Assembly: GCF_036226885.1 (NCBI RefSeq)
Contig: NZ_CP109027.1
Location: 8,370,001-8,434,000, forward strand
Length of the DNA: 64,000 bases
Reading direction: 5' to 3'
Source of the DNA: Streptomyces sp. NBC_00663
GTDB lineage: Bacteria > Actinomycetota > Actinomycetes > Streptomycetales > Streptomycetaceae
In this document: one piece after another, positions 24,103 to 32,544 of the stretch
Position numbering within the stretch: position 1 is the stretch's first letter
Layout: the number at the start of each line of letters is the position of its first letter
Translations under genes and position numbers: made by a program
Notes under the pieces: generated by a model
Seen by the model: only the letters and a program-made list of their open reading frames with translations
Told to the model about the DNA's origin: nothing
Database searches by the model: none

Positions 24103-25911
24103 TTGCACCCCGACAACGCACCCAAATGGACGCCGCCCGCTGACTCCGACACCCCGGAGCAGCCCCGGCAGGTCCGCCGCATCCTGAAGCTCTTCCGCCC
24201 CTACCGCAGCCGTCTCGCCGTCGTCGGCCTGCTCGTCGGCGCCGCCTCGCTGGTCTCCGTCGCCACCCCCTTCATGCTGAAGGAGACGCTGGACGTCGCG
24301 ATCCCCGAGGGCCGGACCGGCCTGCTCAGCCTCCTCGCCCTCGGCATGGTCCTCAGCGCCGTGCTGACCAGCGTCTTCGGCGTCCTCCAGACCCTGATCT
24401 CCACGACGGTCGGCCAGCGCGTCATGCACGACCTGCGCACCGCCGTCTACGACCGCCTCCAGCGCATGTCGCTGGCGTTCTTCACCCGCACGCGCACCGG
24501 CGAGGTCCAGTCCCGCATCGCCAACGACATCGGCGGCATGCAGGCCACCGTCACCTCCACCGCGACCTCCCTGGTCTCCAACGCCACCAGCGTCGTCGCC
24601 ACGATCGTCGCGATGGTCGCCCTCGACTGGCGCCTCACCGTCGTCTCGCTGCTCCTGCTCCCCGTCTTCGTGTGGATCAGCCGCCGGGTCGGCAATGAAC
24701 GCAAGAAGATCACCACCCAGCGCCAGAAGCAGATGGCCGCGATGGCCGCCACGGTCACCGAGTCGCTCTCCGTCAGCGGCATCCTCCTGGGTCGCACGAT
24801 GGGCCGCTCCGACTCGCTCACGCAGTCCTTCGCGGAGGAGTCCGAGCGCCTGGTCGATCTTGAGGTGCGGTCGAACATGGCCGGGCGCTGGCGCATGGCC
24901 GTCATCACGATCGTCATGGCGGCCATGCCCGCCGTCATCTACTGGACCGCCGGCCTCGCCCTCCAGATGGGCGGCCCGGACGTCTCGATCGGCACGATCG
25001 TCGCCTTCGTCTCGCTCCAGCAGGGCCTGTTCCGCCCGGCGGTCAGCCTGCTCGGCACGGGTGTCCAGATACAGGCCTCGCTCGCCCTGTTCCAGCGCAT
25101 CTTCGAGTACCTCGACCTGCCGATAGACATCACCGAGCGGGAGAACCCCGTCCACCTGGACACCGTCAAGGGCGAGGTCCGGTTCGAGAACGTCGAGTTC
25201 CGGTACGACGGGAAGGGCGCCGCCACGCTCGACGGCGTCGACATCACCGTCCCGGCGGGCAGCAGCCTCGCGGTCGTCGGCCCGACCGGCGCCGGCAAGT
25301 CCACGCTGGGCCACCTGGTGCCGCGCCTGTACGACGTGACCGGCGGCCGGGTCACCCTCGACGGCGTCGACGTCCGCGACCTCGACTTCGACACGCTCGC
25401 CCGCGCGGTCGGGGTCGTCTCCCAGGAGACGTACCTCTTCCACGCCTCGGTCGCCGACAACCTGCGCTTCGCCAAGCCCGACGCCACCGACGACGAGCTG
25501 CACGCGGCGGCGAAGGCGGCCCAGATCCACGACCACATCGCGCACCTGCCCGACGGCTACGACACCGTCGTCGGCGAGCGCGGTCACCGTTTCTCGGGCG
25601 GCGAGAAGCAGCGGCTGGCCATCGCCCGGACGATCCTGCGCGATCCGCCCGTCCTGATCCTCGACGAGGCGACCAGCGCGCTGGACAACCGCACCGAGCG
25701 GGCCGTCCAGGAAGCCATCGACGCGCTGTCCGCCAACCGCACCACGCTCACCATCGCGCACCGCCTGTCCACCGTCCGGGGCGCCGACCAGATCGTGGTC
25801 CTGGACTCCGGCCGCACCGCGGAACGCGGCACGCACGAGGAACTGCTGGAACTGGACGGACGGTACGCCGCCCTCCTACGCCGGGATGCTCAACTGGAAC
25901 CGACAAGCTGA
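24103..25911 (+). CDS. ABC exporter (full catalytic half-transporter)
   Basis: A 602-residue MsbA/LmrA-like half-transporter. The membrane domain is followed by a nucleotide-binding domain with Walker A VGPTGAGKST, Q-loop SQETYLF, signature FSGGEKQRLAIAR, Walker B ILDEATSALD and H-loop IAHRLSTV, all intact, so it can act as a homodimer. It starts at TTG 24103 with AGGAG 4 nt upstream. It is divergent from a MarR regulator, the usual layout for an inducible drug or metabolite exporter. Confidence 0.9.
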   Translation: MHPDNAPKWTPPADSDTPEQPRQVRRILKLFRPYRSRLAVVGLLVGAASLVSVATPFMLKETLDVAIPEGRTGLLSLLALGMVLSAVLTSVFGVLQTLISTTVGQRVMHDLRTAVYDRLQRMSLAFFTRTRTGEVQSRIANDIGGMQATVTSTATSLVSNATSVVATIVAMVALDWRLTVVSLLLLPVFVWISRRVGNERKKITTQRQKQMAAMAATVTESLSVSGILLGRTMGRSDSLTQSFAEESERLVDLEVRSNMAGRWRMAVITIVMAAMPAVIYWTAGLALQMGGPDVSIGTIVAFVSLQQGLFRPAVSLLGTGVQIQASLALFQRIFEYLDLPIDITERENPVHLDTVKGEVRFENVEFRYDGKGAATLDGVDITVPAGSSLAVVGPTGAGKSTLGHLVPRLYDVTGGRVTLDGVDVRDLDFDTLARAVGVVSQETYLFHASVADNLRFAKPDATDDELHAAAKAAQIHDHIAHLPDGYDTVVGERGHRFSGGEKQRLAIARTILRDPPVLILDEATSALDNRTERAVQEAIDALSANRTTLTIAHRLSTVRGADQIVVLDSGRTAERGTHEELLELDGRYAALLRRDAQLEPTS

Positions 25912-25954
25912 AGATATGCCGGGTTTGTGGCGATATGACCGCTACCGTGCCCGC

Positions 25955-26797
25955 ATGTACCAGAACACTCCGCCACGGAGCACGATTCGACTGACGCGCC
26001 GGGGCCGACTCGCCCTCATCGCGACCGGGGCCGTCGTGGCCGGCACCGCCGTGGCGGTGCCGCTGCTGAGCCTCCAGAGCGACGAGGACGCCAAGCCCAC
26101 CTCGCTGGTGATCCCGGAGGGCTGGCGCTCCAGCCAGGTGTACGACGCCGTCGACAAGGTCCTCGCCCGCCCGGCCGGCACCACCAGAAAGGCCCTCGCC
26201 AAGGCCAGTCTGAAACTTCCGACCGACGCCGAGGGCAACCCGGAGGGCTGGCTCTTCCCGGCGACGTATCCGCTGGACGAGAAGTCCACGCCGGAGTCGC
26301 TGCTGTCGTTCATGGTCGACACCGCGAACAAGAAGTTCAACGGCGCGCCCATCGCCGCCGGCGCCCAGCGCAACGCGATGAACGTGTACCAGGCGGTGAC
26401 CATCGCGAGCATCGTCCAGGCCGAGGCCGCCACCAAGGCCGACATGGGGAAGGTGGCCCGGGTCGTCTTCAACCGGCTGGAGCGCGGGATGCCGCTCCAG
26501 ATGGACTCCACCATCAACTACGCGCTGAACCGCGCCACGCTGAAGACGTCCGACGCCGACACCCGGATCGACAGCCCCTACAACTCGTACCAGCGCATGG
26601 GTCTGCCCCCGACCCCGATCGACAACCCGGGCGAGGACGCGATGCGTGCCGCGATCACGCCGGCTCCGGGCGACTGGCTGTACTTCGTGACGGTCAAGCC
26701 GGGGGACACCCGCTTCACGGCCAACTACGCGGAACACCTGCGCAACGTGGCCGAGTTCAATGCGAACCAGAAGAAGAGCGCGCAGCCCGAGAAGTGA
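25955..26797 (+). CDS. MltG-like endolytic murein transglycosylase
   Basis: A 280-residue protein with one N-terminal membrane helix (about residues 18-40, LALIATGAVVAGTAVAVPLL) and an extracytoplasmic YceG/MltG domain: VIPEGWRSSQVYDAVDK, EGWLFPATYPL, catalytic-Glu region ASIVQAEA, FNRLERGMPLQMDSTINYAL, and PTPIDNPGEDAMRAAITP near the end. MltG cleaves nascent glycan strands to set their length. It is shorter than E. coli MltG (340). The ATG at 25955 is 6 nt from TACCGT, suggesting leaderless mRNA; the preceding gene ends 43 nt upstream. Confidence 0.88.
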   Translation: MYQNTPPRSTIRLTRRGRLALIATGAVVAGTAVAVPLLSLQSDEDAKPTSLVIPEGWRSSQVYDAVDKVLARPAGTTRKALAKASLKLPTDAEGNPEGWLFPATYPLDEKSTPESLLSFMVDTANKKFNGAPIAAGAQRNAMNVYQAVTIASIVQAEAATKADMGKVARVVFNRLERGMPLQMDSTINYALNRATLKTSDADTRIDSPYNSYQRMGLPPTPIDNPGEDAMRAAITPAPGDWLYFVTVKPGDTRFTANYAEHLRNVAEFNANQKKSAQPEK

Positions 26798-26809
26798 TGT
26801 CCCGGGGTG

Positions 26810-27877
26810 TCAGGCGGCGACCGGCTCCCCGGTCAGCAGCCGCCTGATGTCCCGCACGGCCGCCCGCCCCGCCCGGTTGGCGCCGATGGTGCTGGCCGAG
26901 GGGCCGTAGCCGACCAGGTGGACCCGAGGGTCGGCGACCGCGCGCGTCCCCTCGACCCGGATGCCGCCGCCGGGCTCACGCAGCTTCAGCGGCGCCAGAT
27001 GGTCGATGGAGGCCCGGAACCCGGTCGCCCACAGGATGACGTCGGCGTCGACGTGCCGCCCGTCGTCCCAGGCCACCCCCTCCGGGGTGATCCGGTCGAA
27101 CATCGGCTGCCGGTCCAGGACGCCGTCCGCGAGGGCTTGCCGGATCGCGTCGTTCAGCGGCAGTCCGGTCACCGACACCACGCTCTTCGGCGGCAGCCCC
27201 TGGCGCACCCGCTCCTCGACCATCGCCACGGCCTCCCGGCCGACGTCCTCGGTGAAGGGGCCCTCGCGGAACACGGGCGGCCGACGGGTCACCCAGGTGG
27301 TGCCGGCCGCGTACGGGGCGATCTCCATGAGGTGCTGGGTGCCGGAGGCGCCCCCGCCCACCACCACGACCCGCAGCCCCGCGAACTCCTCGGGCCCCGG
27401 GTACTGCGCGGTGTGCAACTGCCGTCCCCGGAAGGTCTCCTGGCCGGGATAGCGCGGCCAGAAGGGCCGGTCCCAGGTGCCGGTCGCGTTGATCAGCGCC
27501 CGCGTCGCCCAGGTCCCGGCCGAGGTCTCGACGAGCAGCCGCCCGCCCTCGCCCTCCCGGACCGCGTGCACATCGACAGGGCGGCGCACCCGCAGGTCGA
27601 AGGTGCGCTCGTAGCTGTCGAAGTACTCGGCGATCACCTCGGAGGACGGCCGCGCGGGGTCGGCGCCGGTGAGCTCCATCCCCGGCAGCGCGTGCATTCC
27701 GTGCACCTTGCCGTACGTCAGTGAGGGCCACCGGAACTGCCAGGCGCCGCCCGGGCCGGGGGAGTGGTCCAGCACGACGAAGTCGCGACCGGGCTCGAAA
27801 CCGGTTCGGCGCAGGTGATAGGCGCTGGAGAGACCTGCCTGACCAGCGCCTATGACGACGACCTCAGTGTTGTTCAC
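26810..27877 (-). CDS. Flavin-dependent NAD(P)-binding oxidoreductase (CzcO-like monooxygenase)
   Basis: A 355-residue FAD/NAD(P) two-dinucleotide-fold protein. The N-terminal FAD motif is VVVIGAGQAGLSSAYHLR, the NADPH motif VVVVGGGASGTQHL, and ILWATGFR near the end matches the conserved ATG motif of flavin monooxygenases. PFWPRYPG and GTWDRPFW resemble the FMO/BVMO linker FxGxxxHxxxW-type region (W near HTAQYPG). The GTG start at 27877 has AAAGG overlapping, a weak site. Convergent with mltG, 12 bp apart. The substrate is unknown; near the ssu genes it might use sulfonates or sulfides (inference, weak). Confidence 0.85.
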   Translation of the reverse strand: MNNTEVVVIGAGQAGLSSAYHLRRTGFEPGRDFVVLDHSPGPGGAWQFRWPSLTYGKVHGMHALPGMELTGADPARPSSEVIAEYFDSYERTFDLRVRRPVDVHAVREGEGGRLLVETSAGTWATRALINATGTWDRPFWPRYPGQETFRGRQLHTAQYPGPEEFAGLRVVVVGGGASGTQHLMEIAPYAAGTTWVTRRPPVFREGPFTEDVGREAVAMVEERVRQGLPPKSVVSVTGLPLNDAIRQALADGVLDRQPMFDRITPEGVAWDDGRHVDADVILWATGFRASIDHLAPLKLREPGGGIRVEGTRAVADPRVHLVGYGPSASTIGANRAGRAAVRDIRRLLTGEPVAA

Positions 27878-27916
27878 CTTTCTACCAACGGCCCTGGGGG
27901 CGTAGATCTTCCCTGG

Positions 27917-28951
27917 CTATCCCTCGCCGCGCGCCGCCGTGGTGGACGGCGGCAGATCGCCGTTGAAACGCGGGTCCACGAAGTCACCGAAGTCGACCTT
28001 GTTCGGGATCAGCTTCAGCTCGGTGAAGGTGTCCGCGATCTCCTGCTCCGAGGCGACCAGCGGCTTGTCGACCGCGACCGAGATGCGGGTGGCGTTCGTC
28101 CGCCGCACCGAGGCCAGGGCGACCTCGTAGGGCAGCCCGGTGTCCTTCGCCCAGACCTCGGCCCACTCCTCCTGATGGTCGTACACCCAGGCCGTGGCCC
28201 GTCGCAGCCGCTCCAGATAGTCCTTGACGGCGGCGGCCTTCTCCTTGTCCTGGAGCGCGGAGGGCGCCGCCACCTGGAAGGTCAGACCGTTGGTGATCCC
28301 GTCGCCGGTGGTCAGGATCCGCCCCTGCTTCGCCTGGAGCACCTGCGAGGTGTACGGGTCCCAGACCGCCCACGCGTCGACCTTGCCGGAGGTGAACGCG
28401 GCGAGCGCGTCGGCGGGCTGGAGATACTTCACGTGCACATCGCCGAGGCTCAGCCCGGCCTTCCTCAGCGAGGCGACCAGCTGGTAGTTGGCGGACGAAC
28501 CCTGCGCCACGGCGATGGACCTGCCCTTCAGCTGCGCGGGCTTGGTCAGCTTCGAGTCGTTCGGTACGAGGATGGCGTCGCCCTTGGACGTGCCGTGGAA
28601 GGCGGACACCACCGTGATCTTCGAGCCGGCGCCCGCCGCGAACACCGGTGGGGTGTTGCCGACCCCGCCGATGTCGACGGCCTTGGCGTTGACGGCCTCC
28701 AACAGCGGTGGGCCCGAGGTGAAGGTGGACCACTTGATCTTGTAATCGAGGTTCTTGAGCTCTCCGGCGGCCCGCAGGATCGCCTCCGAACCGCCCTTCT
28801 GGTCACCGACGTCGAGGGTGAGCGAGCCCTGGCCGTCGGTGTCGGAGCCGGTGCCTGCGGTCGCGCTGCCGCCGCACGCGGTGAGCAGGAGGGCGAGGGG
28901 AAGGAGCAGGGCGGCGGGGGCGAGGCGTCGTCGCATGACGGTTCCGTTCAT
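27917..28951 (-). CDS. ssuA: Sulfonate-type ABC transporter substrate-binding lipoprotein
   Basis: A 344-residue periplasmic-type binding lipoprotein. The signal peptide ends at LLTACGG. It has the NMT1/SsuA fold: DVGDQKGGSEAILRAAGELKN, FTSGPPLLEAVNAKAVDIGGVGNTPPVFAAGAG, GRSIAVAQGSSANYQL and AWAVWDPYTSQ (landmarks only). The ATG at 28951 or the one at 28936 may be used. It lies 17 nt after ssuB and is the last gene of the ssuC-ssuB-ssuA operon. Nitrate, taurine and pyrimidine binders share the fold; the cysteine leader peptide upstream supports a sulfur substrate. Confidence 0.86.
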   Translation of the reverse strand: MNGTVMRRRLAPAALLLPLALLLTACGGSATAGTGSDTDGQGSLTLDVGDQKGGSEAILRAAGELKNLDYKIKWSTFTSGPPLLEAVNAKAVDIGGVGNTPPVFAAGAGSKITVVSAFHGTSKGDAILVPNDSKLTKPAQLKGRSIAVAQGSSANYQLVASLRKAGLSLGDVHVKYLQPADALAAFTSGKVDAWAVWDPYTSQVLQAKQGRILTTGDGITNGLTFQVAAPSALQDKEKAAAVKDYLERLRRATAWVYDHQEEWAEVWAKDTGLPYEVALASVRRTNATRISVAVDKPLVASEQEIADTFTELKLIPNKVDFGDFVDPRFNGDLPPSTTAARGEG

Positions 28952-28968
28952 GAGGTGGGGACGGTGGT

Positions 28969-29709
28969 TCAGGCGGCTTCGGCGGCGGTGTCGACGCCGA
29001 GCCGTTCCAGCAGGCCGGCGCGGAGCTCGGCGAAGCGCGGGTCGGTGATGTCGCGGGGACGGGCGAGGTCGATGTGCTGCTCGTGGGCGATGACCCCGCC
29101 GTCCATCACCAGGACGCGGTCGGCGAGCAGGACCGCCTCCTCGACGTCGTGCGTCACGAGCAGGACCGCGCAGCCGCGCCGCTGCCACAACTCGCCGACC
29201 AGACGCTGGGCCTTGATCCGGGTGAGGGCGTCGAGGGCGCCGAACGGCTCGTCCAGCAGCAGGAGATCGGGCTCGCGCACCAACGCCCGTGCCAGGGAGG
29301 CGCGTTGGGCCTCACCGCCGGAGAGGGTCTTGGGCCAGGCGTCCGCCCGATGGCCGAGGCCCACCTCCTCCAGTGCCTGGTCGGCGACACCGCGTCCGGG
29401 CTTGCCGGGCAGGCCCAGGACGACGTTGCGCCACACCTTCTTCCACGGCATCAGCCGGGGCGCCTGGAACGCGACCGCCTTGCGGCGCGGCACCAGGACG
29501 GTGCCCTCGATGTCCCGGTCGAGACCGGCGAGGATGCGCAGCAGGGTGGACTTGCCGCAGCCGCTGAGGCCGAGCAGGGCCACGAACTCGCCCTGCCGGA
29601 CGTCGAGTTGGAGGTCGTCGATGACGGCACGGCCGTCGAAGGAGCGGGTCAGCCCCTCGACGCGTACCGCCGACTGCGCGGTCACCGGCCGGTGAATGTC
29701 GGTCGCCAT
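28969..29709 (-). CDS. ssuB: Sulfonate-type ABC transporter ATP-binding protein
   Basis: A 246-residue ATPase: Walker A LGLSGCGKSTLLR, Q-loop VAFQAPRLMPWKKV, signature LSGGEAQRASLARAL, Walker B LLLLDEPFGALDALTR and H-loop LLVTHDVEEA, typical of SsuB/TauB. The ATG at 29709 lies within the 3' end of the permease gene (28-nt overlap), so translation is coupled. It energises uptake with SsuC and SsuA. Confidence 0.92.
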   Translation of the reverse strand: MATDIHRPVTAQSAVRVEGLTRSFDGRAVIDDLQLDVRQGEFVALLGLSGCGKSTLLRILAGLDRDIEGTVLVPRRKAVAFQAPRLMPWKKVWRNVVLGLPGKPGRGVADQALEEVGLGHRADAWPKTLSGGEAQRASLARALVREPDLLLLDEPFGALDALTRIKAQRLVGELWQRRGCAVLLVTHDVEEAVLLADRVLVMDGGVIAHEQHIDLARPRDITDPRFAELRAGLLERLGVDTAAEAA

Positions 29710-30557
29710 TGCAGCAGCAGCCTTTCGAGGGAGCGGACGACGAAGTCGGCCAGCAGGCCGAGGAAGGCGTAGACGATCAGGCAGACCACGATCACGTCGG
29801 TCCGCAGGAAGTCCCGTGCCTGCACCATGAGGAACCCGATCCCGGAGTCCGCGTTGACCTGCTCGGCGAAGACCAGCGCCAGCCAGGCGATGCCGAGGGA
29901 GTAGCGCAGGCCGGTCAGCGCGCCGGGGAGTGCGCCCGGCAGCACGACATGACGCACAAGGCCCCACCGGGACAGCCCCAACGAATCACCGGCCTCGATG
30001 AGTTGGGAGTCCACGCCACGGATGCCGGCGTAGACGTTGAGGTAGAGCGGGAAGGTCACGCCGAGCGTGATGATGGCGACCTTCGGTGCCTCGCCGATAC
30101 CGAACCAGATGATGAACAGCGGGATCAGACCGACGAACGGCACGGTCCGCAGCATCTGGACGGGGGCGTCCACCAGATCCTCGCCGATCCTGAACAGGCC
30201 CGAGACCAGGGCGAGTCCGGTGCCGACGAGGGTGCCGAACAGCAGCCCCGCCGCGACGCGCTGGAGCGAGGTGCCCATGGCGGAGGCCAGCGAACCGTCG
30301 GCGATCAGATCGCTGCCGACCTCGGCGATACGGCCCGGCGAGGCCAGCACGTCGGAGGTCAACACGCCGGTGGCGCTGAGGACTTGCCACAGCAGGAGCA
30401 GCACCACCGGTCCGGTCGTGCGGCGCAGCCAGCGCGGGACACGGGTGCGGCGGGAGGAGGTGGGGACGAGGGGTTCGAGATCGAGCGGGGCCTTCTTGCC
30501 GGTTATACCGGAAATATCCGGCTCGGAAGCGCTGGGTGGGGCATGGCTGATGCTCAT
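29682..30557 (-). CDS. ssuC: Sulfonate-type ABC transporter permease
   Basis: A 291-residue permease with about six membrane helices and the EAA loop EAGDSLGLSRWGLVRHVVLPGALPG (landmark EAGDSLGL). RTVPFVGLIPLFIIWFGIGEAPK is the SsuC/TauC-type core. The N-terminus is a 40-residue cytoplasmic extension. GTGGAGCACCC precedes the ATG. It is the first structural gene of the operon, 104 nt downstream of the leader peptide stop. Confidence 0.92.
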   Translation of the reverse strand: MSISHAPPSASEPDISGITGKKAPLDLEPLVPTSSRRTRVPRWLRRTTGPVVLLLLWQVLSATGVLTSDVLASPGRIAEVGSDLIADGSLASAMGTSLQRVAAGLLFGTLVGTGLALVSGLFRIGEDLVDAPVQMLRTVPFVGLIPLFIIWFGIGEAPKVAIITLGVTFPLYLNVYAGIRGVDSQLIEAGDSLGLSRWGLVRHVVLPGALPGALTGLRYSLGIAWLALVFAEQVNADSGIGFLMVQARDFLRTDVIVVCLIVYAFLGLLADFVVRSLERLLLQWRPTFTGR

Positions 30558-30661
30558 GGGTGCTCCACGGAGGGGGAGAGCGGGATGCGCCGGAACGCCG
30601 CCGCGTCAGGAACGCGTACGGGCAGGGGGCGGCGCGGGTGGGAGAAGAGGGGAGAAGGGCG
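30558..30661 (-). promoter_or_regulatory. Putative attenuator between leader peptide and ssuC
   Basis: On the minus strand, right after the leader peptide stop, lies a pyrimidine-rich tract (CCCTTCTCCCCTCTTCTCCC), then CGCGT-TCCTG-ACGCG, a small hairpin, and further CTCC runs that could pair with the GGAG of ssuC. This fits a translation-coupled attenuator, but no clear terminator with a U-tract is visible, so the mechanism is open. Confidence 0.45.
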
Positions 30662-30745
30662 TCAGCAGCCGCGGCGACACGCGGCGGAGGCCACCCGCAG
30701 CAGGTCGATGTGACCGCGCGTGGTGAGCAGGGCTGAACGCAACAT
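30662..30745 (-). CDS. Cysteine-rich-end leader peptide of the ssu operon
   Basis: A 27-residue ORF reading MLRSALLTTRGHIDLLRVAS, then AACRRGC and stop. The family pattern HIDLLRVASAAC with cysteines just before the stop is that of the putative leader peptides found upstream of sulfur-assimilation and sulfonate-transport operons in Streptomyces. The ATG sits 7 nt after the -10 hexamer TACGTT, so it is leaderless. Ribosome stalling at the Cys codons (residues 23 and 27) when Cys-tRNA is scarce would switch on the downstream transporter. The role is inferred from family and position; the ORF itself is clear. Confidence 0.85.
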   Translation of the reverse strand: MLRSALLTTRGHIDLLRVASAACRRGC

Positions 30746-30752
30746 GCGGCCG

Positions 30753-30782
30753 AACGTAGCCAGATGGCGTGGCCATGGTCAA
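30753..30782 (-). promoter_or_regulatory. Promoter of the leader peptide-ssu operon
   Basis: On the minus strand TTGACC (30777-30782), 18-bp spacer, TACGTT (30753-30758), then 7 nt to the leader peptide ATG. This is a near-consensus principal-sigma promoter and places transcription start at the initiation codon. Confidence 0.8.
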
Positions 30783-30867
30783 TGGCGTCTCGCGGAATGG
30801 ACCCGCCGTATCGAAGGGCGGGCGGCAGCTCACCCGCGCGGCCCGTCGCATGGGCGAGGATGGACGC

Positions 30868-31296
30868 ATGTCAGCTGCGTTCACCACCCGAGTTCTGAAC
30901 ATCTCCTCCGGATCGGCCGAGCGCGTCGTCGACCTCACCGGCGACTGCGAGGGCTTCCTGCGCGAGGCCGCCGACGGCCGCGACGGCCTCCTCAACATCT
31001 TCGTCCCGCACGCCACCGCGGGCATCGCGATCATCGAGACCGGCGCCGGCAGCGACGACGACCTCCTCGCCGCCCTGCACACGCTCCTGCCCGCCGACGA
31101 CCGCTGGCAGCACCGCCACGGCAGCCCCGGCCACGGCCGCGACCACGTCCTCCCGGCCTTCGTACCGCCGCACGCGACGCTGCCGGTGATCGACGGACGG
31201 CTGGAACTGGGGACCTGGCAGTCGGTGTGCCTGGTCGACACGAACAAGGACAACCCGCAGCGCAAGGTGCGCCTCACCTTCCTCGCGGGAGCGTGA
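30868..31296 (+). CDS. YjbQ family protein (secondary thiamine-phosphate synthase-like)
   Basis: A 142-residue YjbQ/UPF0047 protein. Landmarks are GLLNIFVPHATAGIAIIE, HRHGSPGHGRDHVLPAF and VCLVDTNKDNPQRKVRLTFL; the conserved His/Asp/Glu residues are present. Some family members have weak thiamine-phosphate synthase activity. The ATG at 30868 is 6 nt from GAGGAT and probably leaderless. It is divergent from the ssu leader peptide by 122 bp. Confidence 0.9.
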   Translation: MSAAFTTRVLNISSGSAERVVDLTGDCEGFLREAADGRDGLLNIFVPHATAGIAIIETGAGSDDDLLAALHTLLPADDRWQHRHGSPGHGRDHVLPAFVPPHATLPVIDGRLELGTWQSVCLVDTNKDNPQRKVRLTFLAGA

Positions 31297-31317
31297 CGCG
31301 CGTTCACGAAAAAGGCT

Positions 31318-31347
31318 TTGAGCACGGCGGCGGCACGCTGCTACGTT
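31318..31347 (+). promoter_or_regulatory. Promoter of the sORF-GNAT-infA operon
   Basis: TTGAGC (31318-31323), 18-bp spacer, TACGTT (31342-31347). A leader of about 35 nt leads to the small ORF. Confidence 0.7.
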
Positions 31348-31386
31348 CACGGTGGACCGTGCAGACGTCATCTGGAGGTGAGCCCC

Positions 31387-31440
31387 GTGAACACAGTTAC
31401 CCGTGGGTGCTCCCTCAACCCGTCACGGTCCGGCGGCTGA
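31387..31440 (+). CDS. Small ORF (17 residues) leading the GNAT-infA operon
   Basis: GGAGG (31374-31378) stands 8 nt before a GTG that opens MNTVTRGCSLNPSRSGG and stop. It follows a good promoter and precedes the GNAT start by 55 nt. No relative is recognised. It may be a regulatory upstream ORF or a real micropeptide. The ribosome-binding site is the main evidence. Confidence 0.5.
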   Translation: MNTVTRGCSLNPSRSGG

Positions 31441-31495
31441 CGTTCGGTGTCGCCAGGAGCGCCTGAGATCGAGGCACTCCTGGAGGGAGACTCCG

Positions 31496-32287
31496 ATGAA
31501 CACACAACCTTCCGTCCCTGGCCTGCATCAGAACGCGGTGACGGTCACCCGCGTCGCGTACGGCCAGTGGCACGCACTGGACGACGACCTGGTGGTCGGC
31601 CGCGGCCACGCCCGACACCGGCCCGACGGACGCCTGTTCGTCAGCATCGACGCCTGGCACGACGCCGCCTTCGACCGGCTCGCCGAGGTGCTCCTGGCGG
31701 ACCTGCCCGCGCCGCTGCACACGGTCGTGGACGAAGCCGACGTCGAGCTGACGGCAGCCTGGCAGCGGGCCGGGTTCACCGTCCGGCGCCGCGAGTGGGA
31801 GTACGCCGTACCGACCGACCCACGGGTCACCGGGCTGGACGCCGTCCTGCCGCCGCCCGGTGTGACGATCGTGCCCGCCGGCCAGGCGGACGAGGGTCTG
31901 CTGCGGGCGGTGGACCGGGCGATCCGTGCCGAGGTCGAGGCGAGCGTCGGCTGGCAGTCGATGCCGGCGGAGGTGATCCCGTTCCCCGAAGGGGACACCG
32001 TCGTCGACCCTTCGAAGTACGCGGTGGCCGCGACGCCGGAGCGCTATCTGGGGCTGATCCGGGTCGTGGTGCCGATCCGGCCGCGCATCGGACTGCTCGC
32101 GGTCCGGGCCGGTGAGCGGCGCCGCGGCATCGCACGGGCGCTGCTGGCCCACGCGCTGGAGACACAGCACCTGGCCGGGCACACCACGGCCTTCACCGAG
32201 GTCCAGGAGTCCAACCGGGCGGCCTCGGCACTCTTCGAGGGCGTCGGCGCCCGGCGGCTGAGCAGCAACCTGGAGCTGGTGCGATGA
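31496..32287 (+). CDS. GNAT-family N-acetyltransferase
   Basis: A 263-residue protein whose C-terminal half is a GNAT domain: IGLLAVRAGERRRGIARALLAHALE contains the acetyl-CoA pyrophosphate loop (RRRGIA) and FTEVQESNRAASALFEGVGARR is the usual distal block. An N-terminal domain of about 100 residues (HDAAFDRLAEVLLADLP...VVDEADVELTAAWQRAGF) may be a second, degenerate GNAT domain. GGAGGGAG precedes the ATG. Its stop overlaps the infA start (ATGA). The substrate is unknown; coupling to IF-1 suggests a translational role (inference). Confidence 0.88.
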   Translation: MNTQPSVPGLHQNAVTVTRVAYGQWHALDDDLVVGRGHARHRPDGRLFVSIDAWHDAAFDRLAEVLLADLPAPLHTVVDEADVELTAAWQRAGFTVRRREWEYAVPTDPRVTGLDAVLPPPGVTIVPAGQADEGLLRAVDRAIRAEVEASVGWQSMPAEVIPFPEGDTVVDPSKYAVAATPERYLGLIRVVVPIRPRIGLLAVRAGERRRGIARALLAHALETQHLAGHTTAFTEVQESNRAASALFEGVGARRLSSNLELVR

Positions 32288-32508
32288 CGAAGCACAAGAA
32301 CGTCATCGAGGTCGAGGGCCGGGTCGTGGAGTGTCTGCGCAGCGCCATGTTCACCGTGGAACTGGAGAACGGCCACCAGGTGCTCGCGCACATCAGCGGG
32401 AAGATCCGCAAGAACTACATCAAGATCATGCTGGAGGACCGGGTGCTGGTGGAACTCCCGCCGTACGACCTGACCCGCGGCCGGATCGTGTTCCGCTACC
32501 GGAACTAG
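32284..32508 (+). CDS. infA: Translation initiation factor IF-1 paralogue
   Basis: A 74-residue S1/OB-fold protein: IEVEGRVVECL, MFTVELENGHQVLAHISGKIRKNYIKI and PYDLTRGRIVFRYRN are diagnostic of IF-1. The N-terminus MTKHKNV and internal ECLRSAM differ from the usual Streptomyces housekeeping IF-1, which sits in the ribosomal protein alpha operon; this is therefore likely a second copy. Translational coupling to a GNAT acetyltransferase is unusual. Confidence 0.93.
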   Translation: MTKHKNVIEVEGRVVECLRSAMFTVELENGHQVLAHISGKIRKNYIKIMLEDRVLVELPPYDLTRGRIVFRYRN

Positions 32509-32544
32509 CGGCACCCGGCACAGGCCGCGTCGGCTGATCCCGGG

